Below are positions 35,401 through 48,600 of a DNA stretch of 64,000 bases, piece after piece (position 1 is the stretch's first letter; the number at the start of each line of letters is the position of its first letter). The position numbers and the translations under genes are program-made. The notes beneath the pieces are model-generated. The model worked only from the letters and a program-made list of their open reading frames with translations, searched no databases and had not been told where the DNA came from. Origin of the DNA: Zonotrichia leucophrys gambelii (taxonomy: Eukaryota > Chordata > Aves > Passeriformes > Passerellidae); assembly GCF_028769735.1 (NCBI RefSeq), contig NC_088179.1, positions 8,461,950-8,525,949 of the forward strand, given 5' to 3'.

Positions 35401-35615
35401 CAGTGCAGCAAAGCCTTGGAAAGTCTCTTTAGGAACACATGCTGACACCATTCCACATCTTCCTCCCCTCTCAGGGCTGAGCTTGCAGCCAAGCTCTGGC
35501 TTCTCTCAGATTTTGGTTTAAGTGAGACCTCTTTAAAGAATTGTGTGGTTCCTTCTCTTCCATGCTCTCTTCTGCCTGTACCTGTGGGAGTCTCTGGCTG
35601 CTCCCCCTTGTCTGC
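29401..35615. other. Intergenic (possibly includes a distal ACSL3 3'UTR to about 31.16 kb)
   Basis: No protein-coding gene was recognised on either strand. AATAAA hexamers occur at 30279-30284 and in an AT-rich stretch near 31.15 kb preceded by TTATTTATTTG, which could be a distal cleavage site. Many short ORFs here have no family similarity that I can see. Confidence 0.65.
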
Positions 35616-36172
35616 CAATGCCATGGGGAGTGCTGGCAGTGCCATGGGAGCATTGGATGTGCCATGGGGAGCACTGGCAGTGCTGACAATGAAGTGGGGA
35701 GCACTGGCAGTGCCATGGGGAGCACTGGCAGTGCCATAGGAGTGCTAACAGTGAAGTGGGGAGCACTGGCAGTGCCATGGGGAGCACTGGCAGTGCCATG
35801 GGTAGCACTGGTGATGCCATGGGGAGCGCTGGCAGTGCCATGGGATCATTTGATGTGCCATGGGGAGCACTGGCAGTGCCATGGGAGTGCTGACAGTGAA
35901 GTGGGGAGCGCTGGCAGTGCCATGGGAGCATTGGATGTGCCATGGGGAGCACTGGTGGTGCCATGGGGAGCACTGGTGGTTGCATGGGTAGCACTGGTGG
36001 TGCCATGGGGAGCACTGGTGGTTGCATGGGTAGCACTGGCTGTGCCATGGGGAGCACTGGCAGTGCCATGGGGAGCACCGGCAGTGCCATGGGTAGCACT
36101 GGTGGTGCCATGGTAGTGCTGGCAGTGCCATGGCAGCGCTGGCAGTACCATGGGGAGCACTGGCAGTGCCAT
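35616..36172. repeat. Minisatellite, about 21-bp unit, GC-rich, roughly 26 copies
   Basis: The core unit is GTGCCATGGGGAGCACTGGCA, with variants GTGGTTGCATGGGTAGCACTG, GTGCCATGGGAGTGCTG and a recurrent block AGCATTGGATGTGCC. The unit is near 21 bp, so frames stay open as seven-residue repeats on both strands (MGSTGSA-type and ALPVLPM-type ORFs of 185-192 codons). These are artefacts of the repeat. It lies 6 kb past the ACSL3 poly(A) signals, in intergenic DNA. Confidence 0.95.
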
Positions 36173-39100
36173 GGTAGACCCGGCAGCGGGTGCTCTCTGC
36201 CCCAGCTCCCTCCCGCCGTTCAGCCCTGGTACAGCAGGGCTGTGACCGGGCAGGGCAGAGCCGCCCGCCCCATGCAGGGCCTGCACAAACCCCACCGGGC
36301 AAACGGAGCCTTTCCTCCCCACAGCAGCCCCTGGGCTGATCTCATTCCCCCTAAAAACTGACTTTATACAGTGAAAGACGCTGTGGTAACCTTCAGCAGA
36401 GGCTGCAGAATATTACACCCAGCTTCCACTGGTCTACAGTCCTGCTTTGGTTTTTTTCCCAGCTCCCCTTAATAAACAATTAGTATCCTTTCACCCTTTT
36501 TAAAAAACGTTTTGATTTTGCTGCCAAGACCTTTCTCATAGTTTTCAGAGAGAAATAGTTTTAAAGATTGATGCATCTCAAATGCTTGCATCATCTCCAC
36601 ATCTGGTATCTTACTCCTAATTTATAAATCATTTTTAAAATCGGAAGCACGTGTTCGCTGCAGCAAAAGACTTTCTGTATTAACTGAGTTGACACAAGTC
36701 TTGTCAATTTTTTTTCTAAACTATATTGAAGCTTTAACCCTCTTCATTATCCCTTTCTTTCATCTGTTTTATTCTGGAGTTTGTACCTCCAGCTGTGTGC
36801 AGGAGTTTTTTGGTGTGAGCAGGCGTCATTTCTGGAGGTGTTTACAGAGCTGGGGCTGGAGCAGCTGCACCCACCTCAGCCAGGGGGTCCCCAACTGCTG
36901 GGAACATCAGCAAACAAGTGTGACAGAGCCCCTTGTCACTGCAGCCACTGGGGGGAAATGCTCCTGCAGCACTGAGGGAATCAGTAACTCAGACTGTGCA
37001 AGGTTGGATCCTTTACTTGAATTTATTTGATTTCCTCAGCTAATGAAATTAAATACTTGTGTTGGTAATCTCAAAGAAAAAAAATCTCTACTGGTGTTTT
37101 TCTCTTCATTCCCTGAAACTGCAGTGTAAGAAAACTCAGCTGACAGAAGGTGTGAAGGATGGCAATAGACATTTATACTATTTAAATATAATTTAAGTAA
37201 TATTTAAAATGTAATTTTAATTTTTTGGGCTGGAGCTGACTTGTTTTTTTTCTTTTCAGTCACTAGACCGAAAACCCCACAACCTTACAGGAAAATGGTG
37301 GGAAATGTTTGCAGCTCCTCAATGACTCAGTTACGACAGCAGTTGCGTGCATGCCTTGGTGATGCAGGATGACTGGGTGAGCAGCAGCGACATTTCTTTT
37401 CCTGTGAATTTGGGAATCTCCCACCAGAGCAGAGACCCATGGCTCTGACCTGATTCCCTCACATTTTGGACCAAGAAAAAAGCAATACCTTTCATTACTG
37501 TAAAGAATTATGTTCCCAGTCCTACTTTATTTATTTTGAAAAGATTTTTTGACTGTCTATTTCACAATAGCAGAGCAAAATAAAAAAAAAAATCTTTATC
37601 TCTTCTGAATCCATTCTTTGTAGTTTTCCTGCTGTAGGGAGAGTCCCTGACCCCCTGGAGGTCGTGTTCCTGCTGGGCAGTGACCCCGTCGTGTTTTCCT
37701 CTCAGTCCTAGAGCCAGTGACGTGACCAGCGATAGAACGAAGGGTGCAAGTCAGAAATCTCCACTTCTCACACCCAGGTATCATCACACCAGCCTCAAAA
37801 TGTGTTGGTTTGGGGTTCTTATCCCTCTTTTATCTGCCTGCAATTTTCTTCTCATAGATGTAAGGATTTCTTTATTTTACCTGTTCTGAAGGCTGATATC
37901 AATTTCAGCTGAACTAAGATCTGACACAAACCCACCTGAGGGTAAGAACAGTCTGGTTGCTACAGCAGAGGTTGGACATTTATTGCTCTGTTGGCTTCCT
38001 GCAGCAGCCTTGGCATTGATCTCCCTGTGCCCCTGTTCCCCTCCTGCTGAGGGTAAGGACATGGATGGGGTGTTGGCAGGGCAGAGCCTGGCACACACAG
38101 CCCTGGAGAGGTGGTGCTCACTGGGGGGCTGCAGCTCCTGCTCAGACCCGCATCTATGGGGAACTGATTTCCCCACTGAGGATTTAGTGCTGCAGAAGCA
38201 GCAGCATTTCACAAGTGCTGTGATTGCATCCTAGGAGGAGAGCAGGGTTGAAGATAACAGCTTGTTTCAGTCAGAGCAAAATAATGGGGTGAGATGAGGC
38301 TGGCTGGAATTCTTCTGTCTCCCCACCCTTATCCATGCTGGGGAGCCTCTGCAGCAGGGCTTTCCCCAGCCCCAGCCCTGGGATGCTGATCCCAAAGGCT
38401 TTGCTCAGGATGAACAGTTCTGTGCCCCTGTCTGAACCTCTGCTCAAACCCTCTGTGCTCTGAACAAAATGGGAGAGCAGCTGGGCAGGGATGGGGCTGT
38501 GCCGTGGGCTTCAGGGAAGGAGGAGGGACCCAGCTGTGGATGTAAGCAGAGACAGAGCTTGTTAGCACTCGAGGGAGAAACGGGTGGAGACAGGGGAACC
38601 TGTGGTCATGTCTGCTTTTTAAAGTTTAATTGCTCCTGCCAACTCCTAGCAAGTTGTAATTCAAAATTCACAACTCAGATCCCCAGATGATTAAAGTAAT
38701 GGATTTAGGATTTTATTTTTCTGGTTTCCTGGTTATCTGAGGCATGTAAAAGCCATGGGCTAAACTTAATTTGACTGCTTGCAAGAGCAAGAAGCTTTTT
38801 TCTCTTGCTCTGTTTTCTTACAGCAGCCCTGGATCCTTCTGGAGTGCTTTGAAAGCCCAGGGCAGAAGATTATTAGCTGATGATAATGGGAGCCAGAAGT
38901 GTGAATGGTGTCTTGGCAGCAGCTCAGCTGTGTGCGGTGGAGTGTCTCAGTGCTGCAGGTATCTGATTCAATGGGGGCAGCTGATAACGTGGCCCTGCTG
39001 GGGAGTGCCTGTGAGTCACACAGAGTGAGTTTTGAACACCCCCAGTTGTGGACAAATTTCCAGGACTAAAAATGCTGGTACAGAGGAGATTGCTGCTTGC

Positions 39101-39400
39101 TCGGCTTTCCTTGCCCTGTGTCTGCCTCCTGGGATGGAAGCCTCCACCTTTCATCTTTAGAAAGCAGTATGGACTTCATGTAGATGTGAGGAATCCTCAT
39201 TTGGTTTTTACTTGTGTTTAATCCATATTAATTGCCCCCACTTTATTGTTGTAACAATAGAAATCCAATATGTTTTGTCTGTGATTTATTTTGTTAACAA
39301 ACTCGTGCGGATTTGCCACTTGTTTTTAAAGCAGGACTAGAACCTCTGCTAAGTTTAGTCCAGCAGAAATGGCCCTAGAAATAATCTGCATTACCTATGT
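36173..39400. other. Intergenic, no gene recognised
   Basis: The first 170 bases keep the high GC content of the minisatellite flank. The rest is mixed composition, with some A-rich runs near 37.57 kb. No exon with recognisable homology was seen. Confidence 0.7.
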
Positions 39401-39407
39401 GTAATTG

Positions 39408-39640
39408 GCTCCATTACATTTCCTTATTAATTAAAACGATGGCGTCTGGAGTCAGGAGTGTGTCCCCTGCCCCGGTGGCCTCTGCTGCCGGTGCCATGGC
39501 AATCTCATCTCGCCTAGCATCTCTGGTAGCCATGGCAACCCGGGCCGGGATGTGCAGCTCCCTCCTCTGCAGCCACTGCTGCTCCCAGGGTGCTGCTGCA
39601 GCCCGTGGTGATGGCCTGCACGTGGATTTCTCCATGTGAT
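39408..39640. promoter_or_regulatory. Candidate regulatory block with RFX X-box palindrome
   Basis: GTAGCCATGGCAAC at 39526-39539 is a perfect inverted-repeat X-box (GTNRCC, two-base spacer, GGYAAC), the classical RFX-family binding motif. A half-match GTGCCATGGCAAT lies at 39491-39503, and a TTAATTAA homeobox-type site about 60 bp further upstream at about 39426. The block is GC-richer than its flanks. It has no TATA or gene start, so an enhancer is more likely than a promoter. Motif match only. Confidence 0.4.
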
Positions 39641-42600
39641 AGTGAACCTCTGTGGCTGTGACTTGGCCAGCTCTGAAATGAGGTGTGAGTGAAATCAGGG
39701 AAATTAAATGAAAATGGTAATGAATTAGGGGGCAAAGCCTAGGATCACTTTATTCATAAGGCTTCTAATATCTTTAATTTAGCAAAAGGGCTGCTTTCCT
39801 GAGCTAAATTACAGCAAGGCACTGGGCAATTTATTGGAAGTGTCTGAGCACTGGGTACCCAAATTAATGACTGTGTTTCATTTTCTTTTCGAGTCTCATC
39901 AGACCCTGAAACGAGCAATGGGGGGAGGCAGGATAAAAACACATAAGCCAAACACCAAAAAACCTAAAAAGGCAACTTTGTGTTTTAGTGGGGATCTAAA
40001 CTTCCCTACCCTGAGATTTCTGATGAGACGGGATCTATCACAGCTCCCACCTGCAGGAATCCTGTTGTGGTTTGTTGGATACCAAAGTGAGTCCACATGA
40101 GTTGTGTTCGAGGGGAGCTTATGGCAGAGATGTACCAGGGGCCAGCAAACACTGACCTGTGAGAGCTGGAGGTGGCTGCAAAGGGGCAGATTTGTGCTGT
40201 TCTAGGGCACAGAGAAGAGGTGAGCAACCCTTGTTGCTGTTGACTCCAGTGGGATGTTATGAGGCAATTCACAGAGCTGAGGTGGTAGGAAGTTTTGCTA
40301 GAAAAGGATGTAGGTATTAAACCCAAAGGGCAGAGTATGATTCACCTCACAGAAAAACAAACCAGTCCAGCACTTCAGTGAGGAATGATCTCTGTGTGGG
40401 TTTGCTGTGTCCTGTGGACCCAAGCAGATCCCAGGCTGTGCCTGTGCTGGTTGAGCGCCTGTAATAAAAGAAATACTTTATTTCCTTAAAATGAAGTGTG
40501 CTGGGGATTGTGAGCCTCCTGCAGGCAACATTTGGGATCCTGTGATGTCTCTCAGCTCAGCCCTGCCTCCTGAGAGAGCTGCAGCAGAGGCAGGTCCTGC
40601 CTGCTGCTCCTGCAGGTGAGGGTTGTGTTATCCCCAGGGATTTCTGACCTGTGCCTCTCTGAGTGACCGCAGCTGCCTTTCATCCTACTTGTAACTGGAA
40701 GAGATTATTTTGTTTTATTCACCCCCACATCATGAAGGAGAGCAGAACAAGTTGGTTCTGCCCTTGTCATCTCAAACTTGCACCCTGGCACAGCTCATCA
40801 CTGGCAGTCTTGTGCTGTTTATGTTTTAGCTATGTTCTATAGTAATCTTCAGATCCTTATATTAAAAAAAAAAGCCTTTATAATAAATGAAAACATTGAT
40901 TGGAGTTTATTTTTTTTCCTTGTTAGTTCTTGGGTTTAGAAAAAAAAAAGACATATTTTGACTTGTTGGTTGGTTCAGCAGCAAATCATAAAGCTTAATT
41001 GTCAAAACTCCTTAATCCCAAAGAACTGGCTTTTAAATTTTTTTGTGAGGTTTTTTTCATGGTTCTTTTTTTGCTTATTCTGCTGGCTAATCCTAATGCT
41101 GTTAAATCTGCATTCACTCTTTCATTTCAATCTGTTATTTACAAATGGAAATGAATTCAGATTAATATTTTCTTGGTCTGTGCTGCAATTCTAGTAGGAT
41201 ATACCAAACAATGAGGACCTGGGCAGGGAACCTTCCAGAATAGATGCACCCCTCTCTGCTTTCAAATGAGCAACTATTTAAAATAAAAAATCTGACTAAA
41301 TCATGGGTGAGCTCTCAGGAAAAGGAGCAGAGTTAGGAGCTGGAAGCATTTCTGGAATGTCCCCAGTGCTGGTGCTGTGGGGAGCAAGGGGCTGAGCTGC
41401 ACCGCAGGGAAATGTGGCAGAGAGATTTCATTTTTGGGGAGAAGGAAGGAACTGGTTTGGGCAGCTCTTTCTTCAAGGGAGGTGTTGGGAAAGCACTTGG
41501 AGCCCAGCAGAGCTGTGCCTGCCCAGAGTGCTTCCCCAGTGTATGGGGTGTGATTGCTATCTCAGGGCTCAGAAAAATGTGAGGTATTTGGCTCCAGAAA
41601 AACACAGTCCTGCTCCAGCACAAACACAGCATTTGGTGTGATGTGACACATTGTGCTCACAGCCAGTAATGTCAGAGAAAAGACACAGAAGGCATGGACA
41701 AGTGTAAGGACGTGTACTAAGTGCACATGAGTATTTTATTGTTATTTAAAATCTTTTTTCTATCTCACTTCCCAATCTACAAGGTAGTAGGTTGATTTCA
41801 GAGGGCTTTTAAGGAGATGCTTTGGCAACCTGTTTTTTGAACTGAGATTTTTTTGACTGAAATGAGATAACTTGGGAGAAATCAGAGGTGACAAGAGCCA
41901 CAGAGGGAGAAGGTGATGGGATATTTAACTCAGAAGTGACAAGCCCAGAAATGAAGGCAAGGACCACATGAGCCCCAGTATTCAAAGCAATGGCTTCCAG
42001 TTTGCATTTTCAGTTCAGACTGGAAGGATTTTGTGTGAGAGCAGGCTGTGTCCCCTTGCCCTTGTACCCCACAAATCTGACCTGGGGGATACAGCGACCC
42101 AGCCAGATCCTGTGGGGTGCCTGGAGGGAACAAACCCCTCCTGCGCTTTGGCTGAGCTGGATTGGAGGTCAAAACCACACAGAGGGAGGGCTGGGGATAT
42201 GGATAGGTCATGTGGGAGAGAGGTTTTGGGGCAGGGAAAGGGAGCAGGCAGTTGGCAAACTCGGGGAGTTGATGCTTTGTGTGATTCCCTGCCATGGCAG
42301 GAGGAGTTGGGGCATGCTGGGGCTGGGTGAGCAAGCAGTGGCTCAGAAAACCAACACAAACATCCACAGCCCATGTGTGTGTGAAAATGGGCAGCAGCAG
42401 GTTAAGCACTCATCTTTCCTTCAGGAGCCTGCCGAAGAAAGCAGCCAATGGACTCCTGACACGGGGAGCACAGCCCCTGCTGGGCTGAGCCTTTCTGCCT
42501 GCCTGGCACTGCTCCTCTTCCCAGGTGGGTGATTTATGTCAGCCACCACCACACATCAAGAGCTATATTGCAAATTATGTTGCTTTCAGGAACTCCTTTA

Positions 42601-45600
42601 ACACTGCAGTTTAAGAATTGACTGGTACTCAGTGACCCTGGAGCATCGAAATGCTCATGAAAGAGTCAGGAAATGTTGTAAGTTAGGCTACACAAAATTC
42701 TTTAGTTATGTGACTCAAACATTTATTCATTCTATGTATTTAGATGTAAGTTTTTTTTGCATTTCCCATCTGCAACAGGAATGATTTTTTCTTCAAACAC
42801 ACAGCATTTCCAGAGCTTGTTGGGAAAGCATAGGGTCTCCTGTATCTGTGCAGAACTCCCCACTTCCTGTCACTTCCTAGTTTCAAGTGAAATACCAACC
42901 TCCTATGAAAAGACCACACAAGACCACATGTTGTTTACTTTGAGCTGATTATTCACATGTTACAAGCAGCCAAGAGGGGAAGAGAGAGTTTTCCCCTAAG
43001 TCCTAAAAGCACAGTTCCATCAAAACAATGGTTATCTTTGCTTTAACTAATTTTTTTCATGTCTGCCCACTGAGATATAAAATATTGCATTTGAAAAATA
43101 CATCCTCTCTGAGGTTTTTTTATCATTTGTGAGTAAGCCGCCCTGTCTAGAGTAGGTTTTTTTTATTGCTAAATTTTTTTCTTTGGTATAATTTTTTAAT
43201 AATCCATTTGGGAATTTAGTTTGGGTTCCTTTGATCACTCCAGTTGCACTGCAGACGTGTGCTCTCCCCTGTTTCTGTTCCCCACGTGGCACAGGAGCAG
43301 TTTGCCATGGCTGGTGTGGGCACAGAGCCAGCAGAACATGGAATGTGGCAGTGATTCTCAGGGGCTGCTCACTTTGCTCATTTGATGCCAGTGCAACCCC
43401 TGGGTGTGCCTGATCTGCAGGGGGGACCCACAGCAGTGGGGAGAGAGATCTCAGAGCTTTTCCTTGGGCTTTCCCAGCTCTCTTGGAACTCCTTCCAAAT
43501 GTTTTTCATGGGAGGGTTCAGGGGCTGTTACATTAGCCAAGGTCCTGGTAGTGGAGGATTGGATTATTCAGACTCCATCAGTTTCCACGCAAAGCTGGAT
43601 TAGGAGTGCTTGTGTTAACTGAAGGAAATAAAGTTTTCCTGTCAGTTAAGAAGAGAGAAATGCTGTCCTGTTAGAGCTGGCATGATCCTGCACTGCTCAC
43701 AGCCCACTCTCTGCATTCTGCATTCAGGCACCCTCTCCCTGCACGCTCATAGCTGTGGCTATCAGGACTGACACCAAAACACTGAAACACAGGAACAAAT
43801 CTCAGCCTCAGGTTGAGAAATCGCAGCTTAGTGCTTTTCCTCCCCTGCCTGGAGAGGATGCAGAACCCCTCCCTTTGGAGAAGATGCATGAGGTGTTGCT
43901 GTCTCTTTTGTACACCTTCTGGCCTCTCTGCTGTACACCTGGGGCTCATCTCATTGTTGCTCTTTACACCCCAGATTGCTATTTTGCTCCTTTTGTTGTG
44001 TTTCCAAAGCAGACTTTTGGAACAAGAATACAAATAGCTGTTCTGAGTATTTTAAAAAGTGAATGCTCTAAAAAGTGAATACAGTCAACAGATGCCAAGA
44101 TGTAATAGATCAAACTGAAGTGCTATCTTAGTTGCTTCAGCTAGAAAGGGACTGCTGTTGAGAACAGCAGTGATGTAATCTAAGCTGTATTTGAAATCCC
44201 ATGAAGATTCAGGTCAACAGGGTTGAGAGCTGAAATTAATGGATGTTTGCTGTAACAGCTACAGTTAAATGGGGAGGTTTCACAAGCAAAACTCAGAGGG
44301 AGTGCTGCAAACACACATGGTGAGGAGTGCCTGGTGTTGTAGAAGAGTGAATATCACAGGGAGAGGGCTCAACATCTGGTGCTCATGTGGAAATGAAAAT
44401 CTCACAATTGCTGAAGGTCACAGTGACCCGGGATGTTATCCTGACATGGCTGTGAAACAAGGAAGGGCTGCTTCTTTCTTTGTGAACTCATTTGGTGGAA
44501 TTGGAAGAAATAACAATGAAAAAAAATGTGGGTTGCTCCTCTAAGGTCCTACAAGTGCTTTGACTTTGGCTGGGCTGGATTTGTGCTACTGTGATAGCAT
44601 TCTCTGTTCCTTTCATCTCTGCCCTGCACTATTTCTGGGAGAGGAGAGTGAATCTCCCCCTGCATGTGTTTGCTGTCCTTGGGAGGGTGGAACATCACTG
44701 TGACACTCAGGCTGAAGTCTGTACTTTATGGTGTGAGTTCCTAAAAGGGTAGAATTGTTTTTGTAGTAAATGCCATGATCTCCTCTGTTTCCAATCTCTT
44801 TTGAACTCTGAGTTTTCAAGAGCAGTGTTAGAACTTGATATGAAGTACTCCTTATTACTGGCAGGTATTTTAACCTTAGGGCAGATAAATAGACACAGAT
44901 CATGCTGGAAGCCAGACTGGTATCCTGCCCTGCATTAGCAGCTGTATTCCTAACACTCACTACAATCCTGCTGGATTCAGGGGGAGTTCTGGGTGTGTCT
45001 GAGGCTGAGCTTGCGTTGTTAAATGTTGATGTTTTTACCGTTCCTTGATCTATGAAAATTAAACCCACAGTGCTGCGGTTTAGTGGGACTAAGCAAGAGC
45101 TGTCTCCTTGATTTCAGAGTCTGTGGTTTCCCTCATGATTCAAGTTTTGTCTGTTTTTCTTCTCGAATTCTCTGAAGTGTGATCAGCTTTGAGAACTGTT
45201 ACACCTCTGAGCCCGGGCAAGTGAAGCTGCTGCATGTGTGAACCTTGCCCTGCTCGTTTCATGGGAGAGGATCCTGCTCTCCTTGGCTTCCAAATATCAC
45301 TTTTTCTAAAAAGCTCAAAGCAGAATGACCGTGCCGTGCTGGGCTTCTCCATGGCCCACAGAACTGAGGAGGAGGAAGAGATTACCTGGGGTGAGACATG
45401 AGCCTGTCTGAGTGGCAGCAGGTGATGTGTGGCTGCTCCTGCCCACAAAGCAGCAGGGTCCCGGCTGCTGGGAACCCATTCTAACAAGATTTTTCCTGGC
45501 ATGCTTTCCTATTTGATCTCTGCTTGTGTTTAACTGGACAGCTGGATGTTTATCAGTGTCTCCATAAGCTTTCTACCTTATGCTGGGCAAGCAGCTCTTA

Positions 45601-48600
45601 ACTTTTCCAGTGATCTTTAATTTATGAACTGTAGTCAGGGGAGGGTTCAAGTTCAGTGCTTGAATATTTTCAGTGGTTTAGTCCCCTTTATTTCTTATGC
45701 TTAGCAATAACTGGCATTGCTGAATTTCTCTTGTAGTAGAAAGTCTTAAAATTAACAAAAAAAAGAAAGAAAAAATCTGAGATCTTCATGTTGCATGCAG
45801 AGGAATTTTTCAAAACCCTATAAATATTGATACAACCTCCTTATCTAAATTTTTTTGTTGAAAAGCCTTCACTAATGCAAATCAAAGTGCTGATTCTGGG
45901 CAGATCACAGGTAGAAGCTGTTCAGGGAGAATGAATGGACCTAAATAAGGACCTTATCATAGCTGGGAAAACAAGAACTGTCTTTGCTGGTTGTTTTGGA
46001 TCCAAATAGAAGCAAATAATGTTGAACAGGGTTGAGCCTACTTGAGTTCACTTGAGCCTACTTCACAGTTGAGTTGAGTCTATTATTTGACTCCAAAAGC
46101 AAAGTAAGCTTTGAGTTAATTTCATTTTTAAAGGTAATGCATTCAACAGATAATTATATTTGGCAGAAGAAAAAGTAAAGGAAAGAGAAAAAAAAAGTAT
46201 TTTCAAATCAAGCATCACTACATTCACTGTGTCACACCAAAAGAAAAGGGTAGGATAATGTGAAGTATAGGTTTCATTTTATTGCATGGAAAGCTATGTT
46301 GGTAAAATAACTTTGTAACCTGTCTTAGATACAGGAAATGGAATTGAGGCTGTGATTACTTTGAACTCAGATTCTCATATTAACCACAGAAAAATTTGTA
46401 ATTTTTTAATGCAATTTCTAGTTACTGCAATCATGAGAGTTACCTGTTTGCACTCTCTTTCCAGTCATTCCTAACTCTCTGAAATTCAGTTTGGAGGTTG
46501 AAAAGGAATGCCTCTCCAGAACTCTGAGACTCTCCCAAAACATGCATTACAGTAAATGGTAAATTTAGTCTGAACTGCTATTACAGATATCATTGAGGTT
46601 TTCTGTTGCTTGTCATCTCTCAGAATGTGAAACCATTTGCCTTTGCAGATCTTTTTGTGCTTGGAGAGCAATTGCACACTCCAGACTTGGCTTCTGGGAA
46701 ATCTCTTGCCACTGTTAGAGCTGAGACTGAGTGCAGATGGTCACCTTGGCTGTGAGATGCTGCTAAACCCTGTATTTGCTTCTATTAATTAAACTTTTTT
46801 TTTTTTGCTGCCCTGTGTGCAGAAAAGGCTTGACAAATTTCAAGTTTCATAAATATGGATCTGCTATGAAGGTTAAACAAAATTCAAATTAAATCAAACT
46901 AAACTCTGAAGCTGGAGAGAAGGCTGATGCACGATTCTTCTGGAGTTGTATTTGCATGTTTTCCCTAGCGAAGGGTGTAAGGTAACAAGGCAGAACTGTA
47001 GCATTTTACTAAGTTTTTTACAGTTAATAGCAGATCAGACCATTACTCCCATTTGGCATCCAGATGGCAACACAGTATATTATGGATGACACTGAGGAAA
47101 TTGCCATCTTCCTCTAGAAATTGCTCACGCCAAGCTTATGAAGAATGTCATCTATTTCTGCAGTATGAAAAATAAGGGAGAGTGATGGAAAATGACACTG
47201 AACCTGGAGCCTTGTGCCAGTGGCTCAAATGCCAGCCCAGCCCAGTGATTGTTGCCTTTTTGGGTGGTGTTACCATGCTGTGCCTCCCAGCACAAGAAAT
47301 TTGTAGATATTATTAGATTAATTTCACTTAGGTGGCTCAACTGATGAGGCATAGAGGCATTAAGAGCACATAGTAATGGTGCTCTTAAAATAATAAATTA
47401 AATAATATATTAAATAATATATTAAATAATAAATTTCATCCTGTTATTACACTTAACAGTGAGGAGGCATGGGGCTTGTGCTGCTCCTGCCCCACATTGC
47501 CTGCTCTGGGGGTGAGTGAATTGATGCTTTTGAACTAGCTTTTATTCCAACACACAGCTTGAAAGGAGCAGGTGCTGATGTTTGTTTTAGGAGAGGCAGT
47601 GCCAGTAACCCTGGGGGGCTTTGGCTCAGGTGCTCAGTGAGGTGTGTGCTTTGGAGCAGGACTCAAAGCCAGTGTGAACATCTCAGTGTGGCACATCCTT
47701 AAATGCAAGACCAGATCAGGACCACGAAGATCTATTTTATCATGTCTTCCTTTATGGTGTCAAAAGGAGCTCCAACTTTAATTGAAGTAATATATGTGAG
47801 GGAAATATATTGATCATCTGTCTGATCACCATTGGTTGGCTGTCCTTTGCCAAATGTAGTGTCTGGAAGGTGTAAATCAAAAATAATACTTGCATGGCAA
47901 AACTCTCCCTTCCTTTTCCCCCTAGCAGTAAATTATCCCATATTTACTTCCGTTAAATGTGGGTGTTCAGGAAGAAAAAACCCAACTCCTCTGTGTTTCC
48001 TGTTTCTTTTTTCAGATGATAACTCTAAAAAAGCACATAGTTGGGTGCTCTTTAGAGTGGTACTGTCAGCAAACACTCATCAAACAGGCTCAGCTCCCCA
48101 CAGGAGCTGGCCCTTTAACAGTTGTTTGGTGTCTTTATTCTTATTAACTCACTAACTGGGGCAAGAAAGATAAATGCAGCATCAGAGCACGGGCTATGCC
48201 TGTAATGAAGGGTTAGGCATATATTTTCCATGGCAGCCTGCAGAGTCATCTGGGTCTCTAAGGAGGTTTCATGTTGTCTTCATAATAGATTCTGTCTTTG
48301 TTCAGTTTTCTGACTGTCCTCACATTTTTATTTGGAGAAAGGGCTCACATTATATGATCCCTTAAGCCATGTTGTGAATTCCTGCCCCGTGGGATGCCTC
48401 GAGCCTCAACGTTTGCGTCCTTTGGTGACGGAGGTTGCTGCCACAAAAGGCTCTCTAGGAGACAGGGACCTTGAGAAAAAAAATCTGGCATCAACAACTA
48501 TGTTGTGACCTTTTCATTGTTGGAGTGCCTGGCTGTTGCTCTGCTTTATTGGCCTGAATGTTTTCCAAAGGGGGAATATGGAAGGTGGCAGCACAAGGAT

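Noticed and set aside
35533..36361. Long ORFs on both strands with MGSTGSA or VLPMALP repeats
   Set aside because: They are translations of the 21-bp minisatellite. There is no start context, flanking exon or domain, and both strands are equally open.
39439..39639. ORF beginning ATGGCGTCTGGAGTC as a small gene
   Set aside because: It looks like a good start, but it is 66 codons or fewer, alanine-rich by composition, and open on the opposite strand too. The X-box motif explains the patch better.
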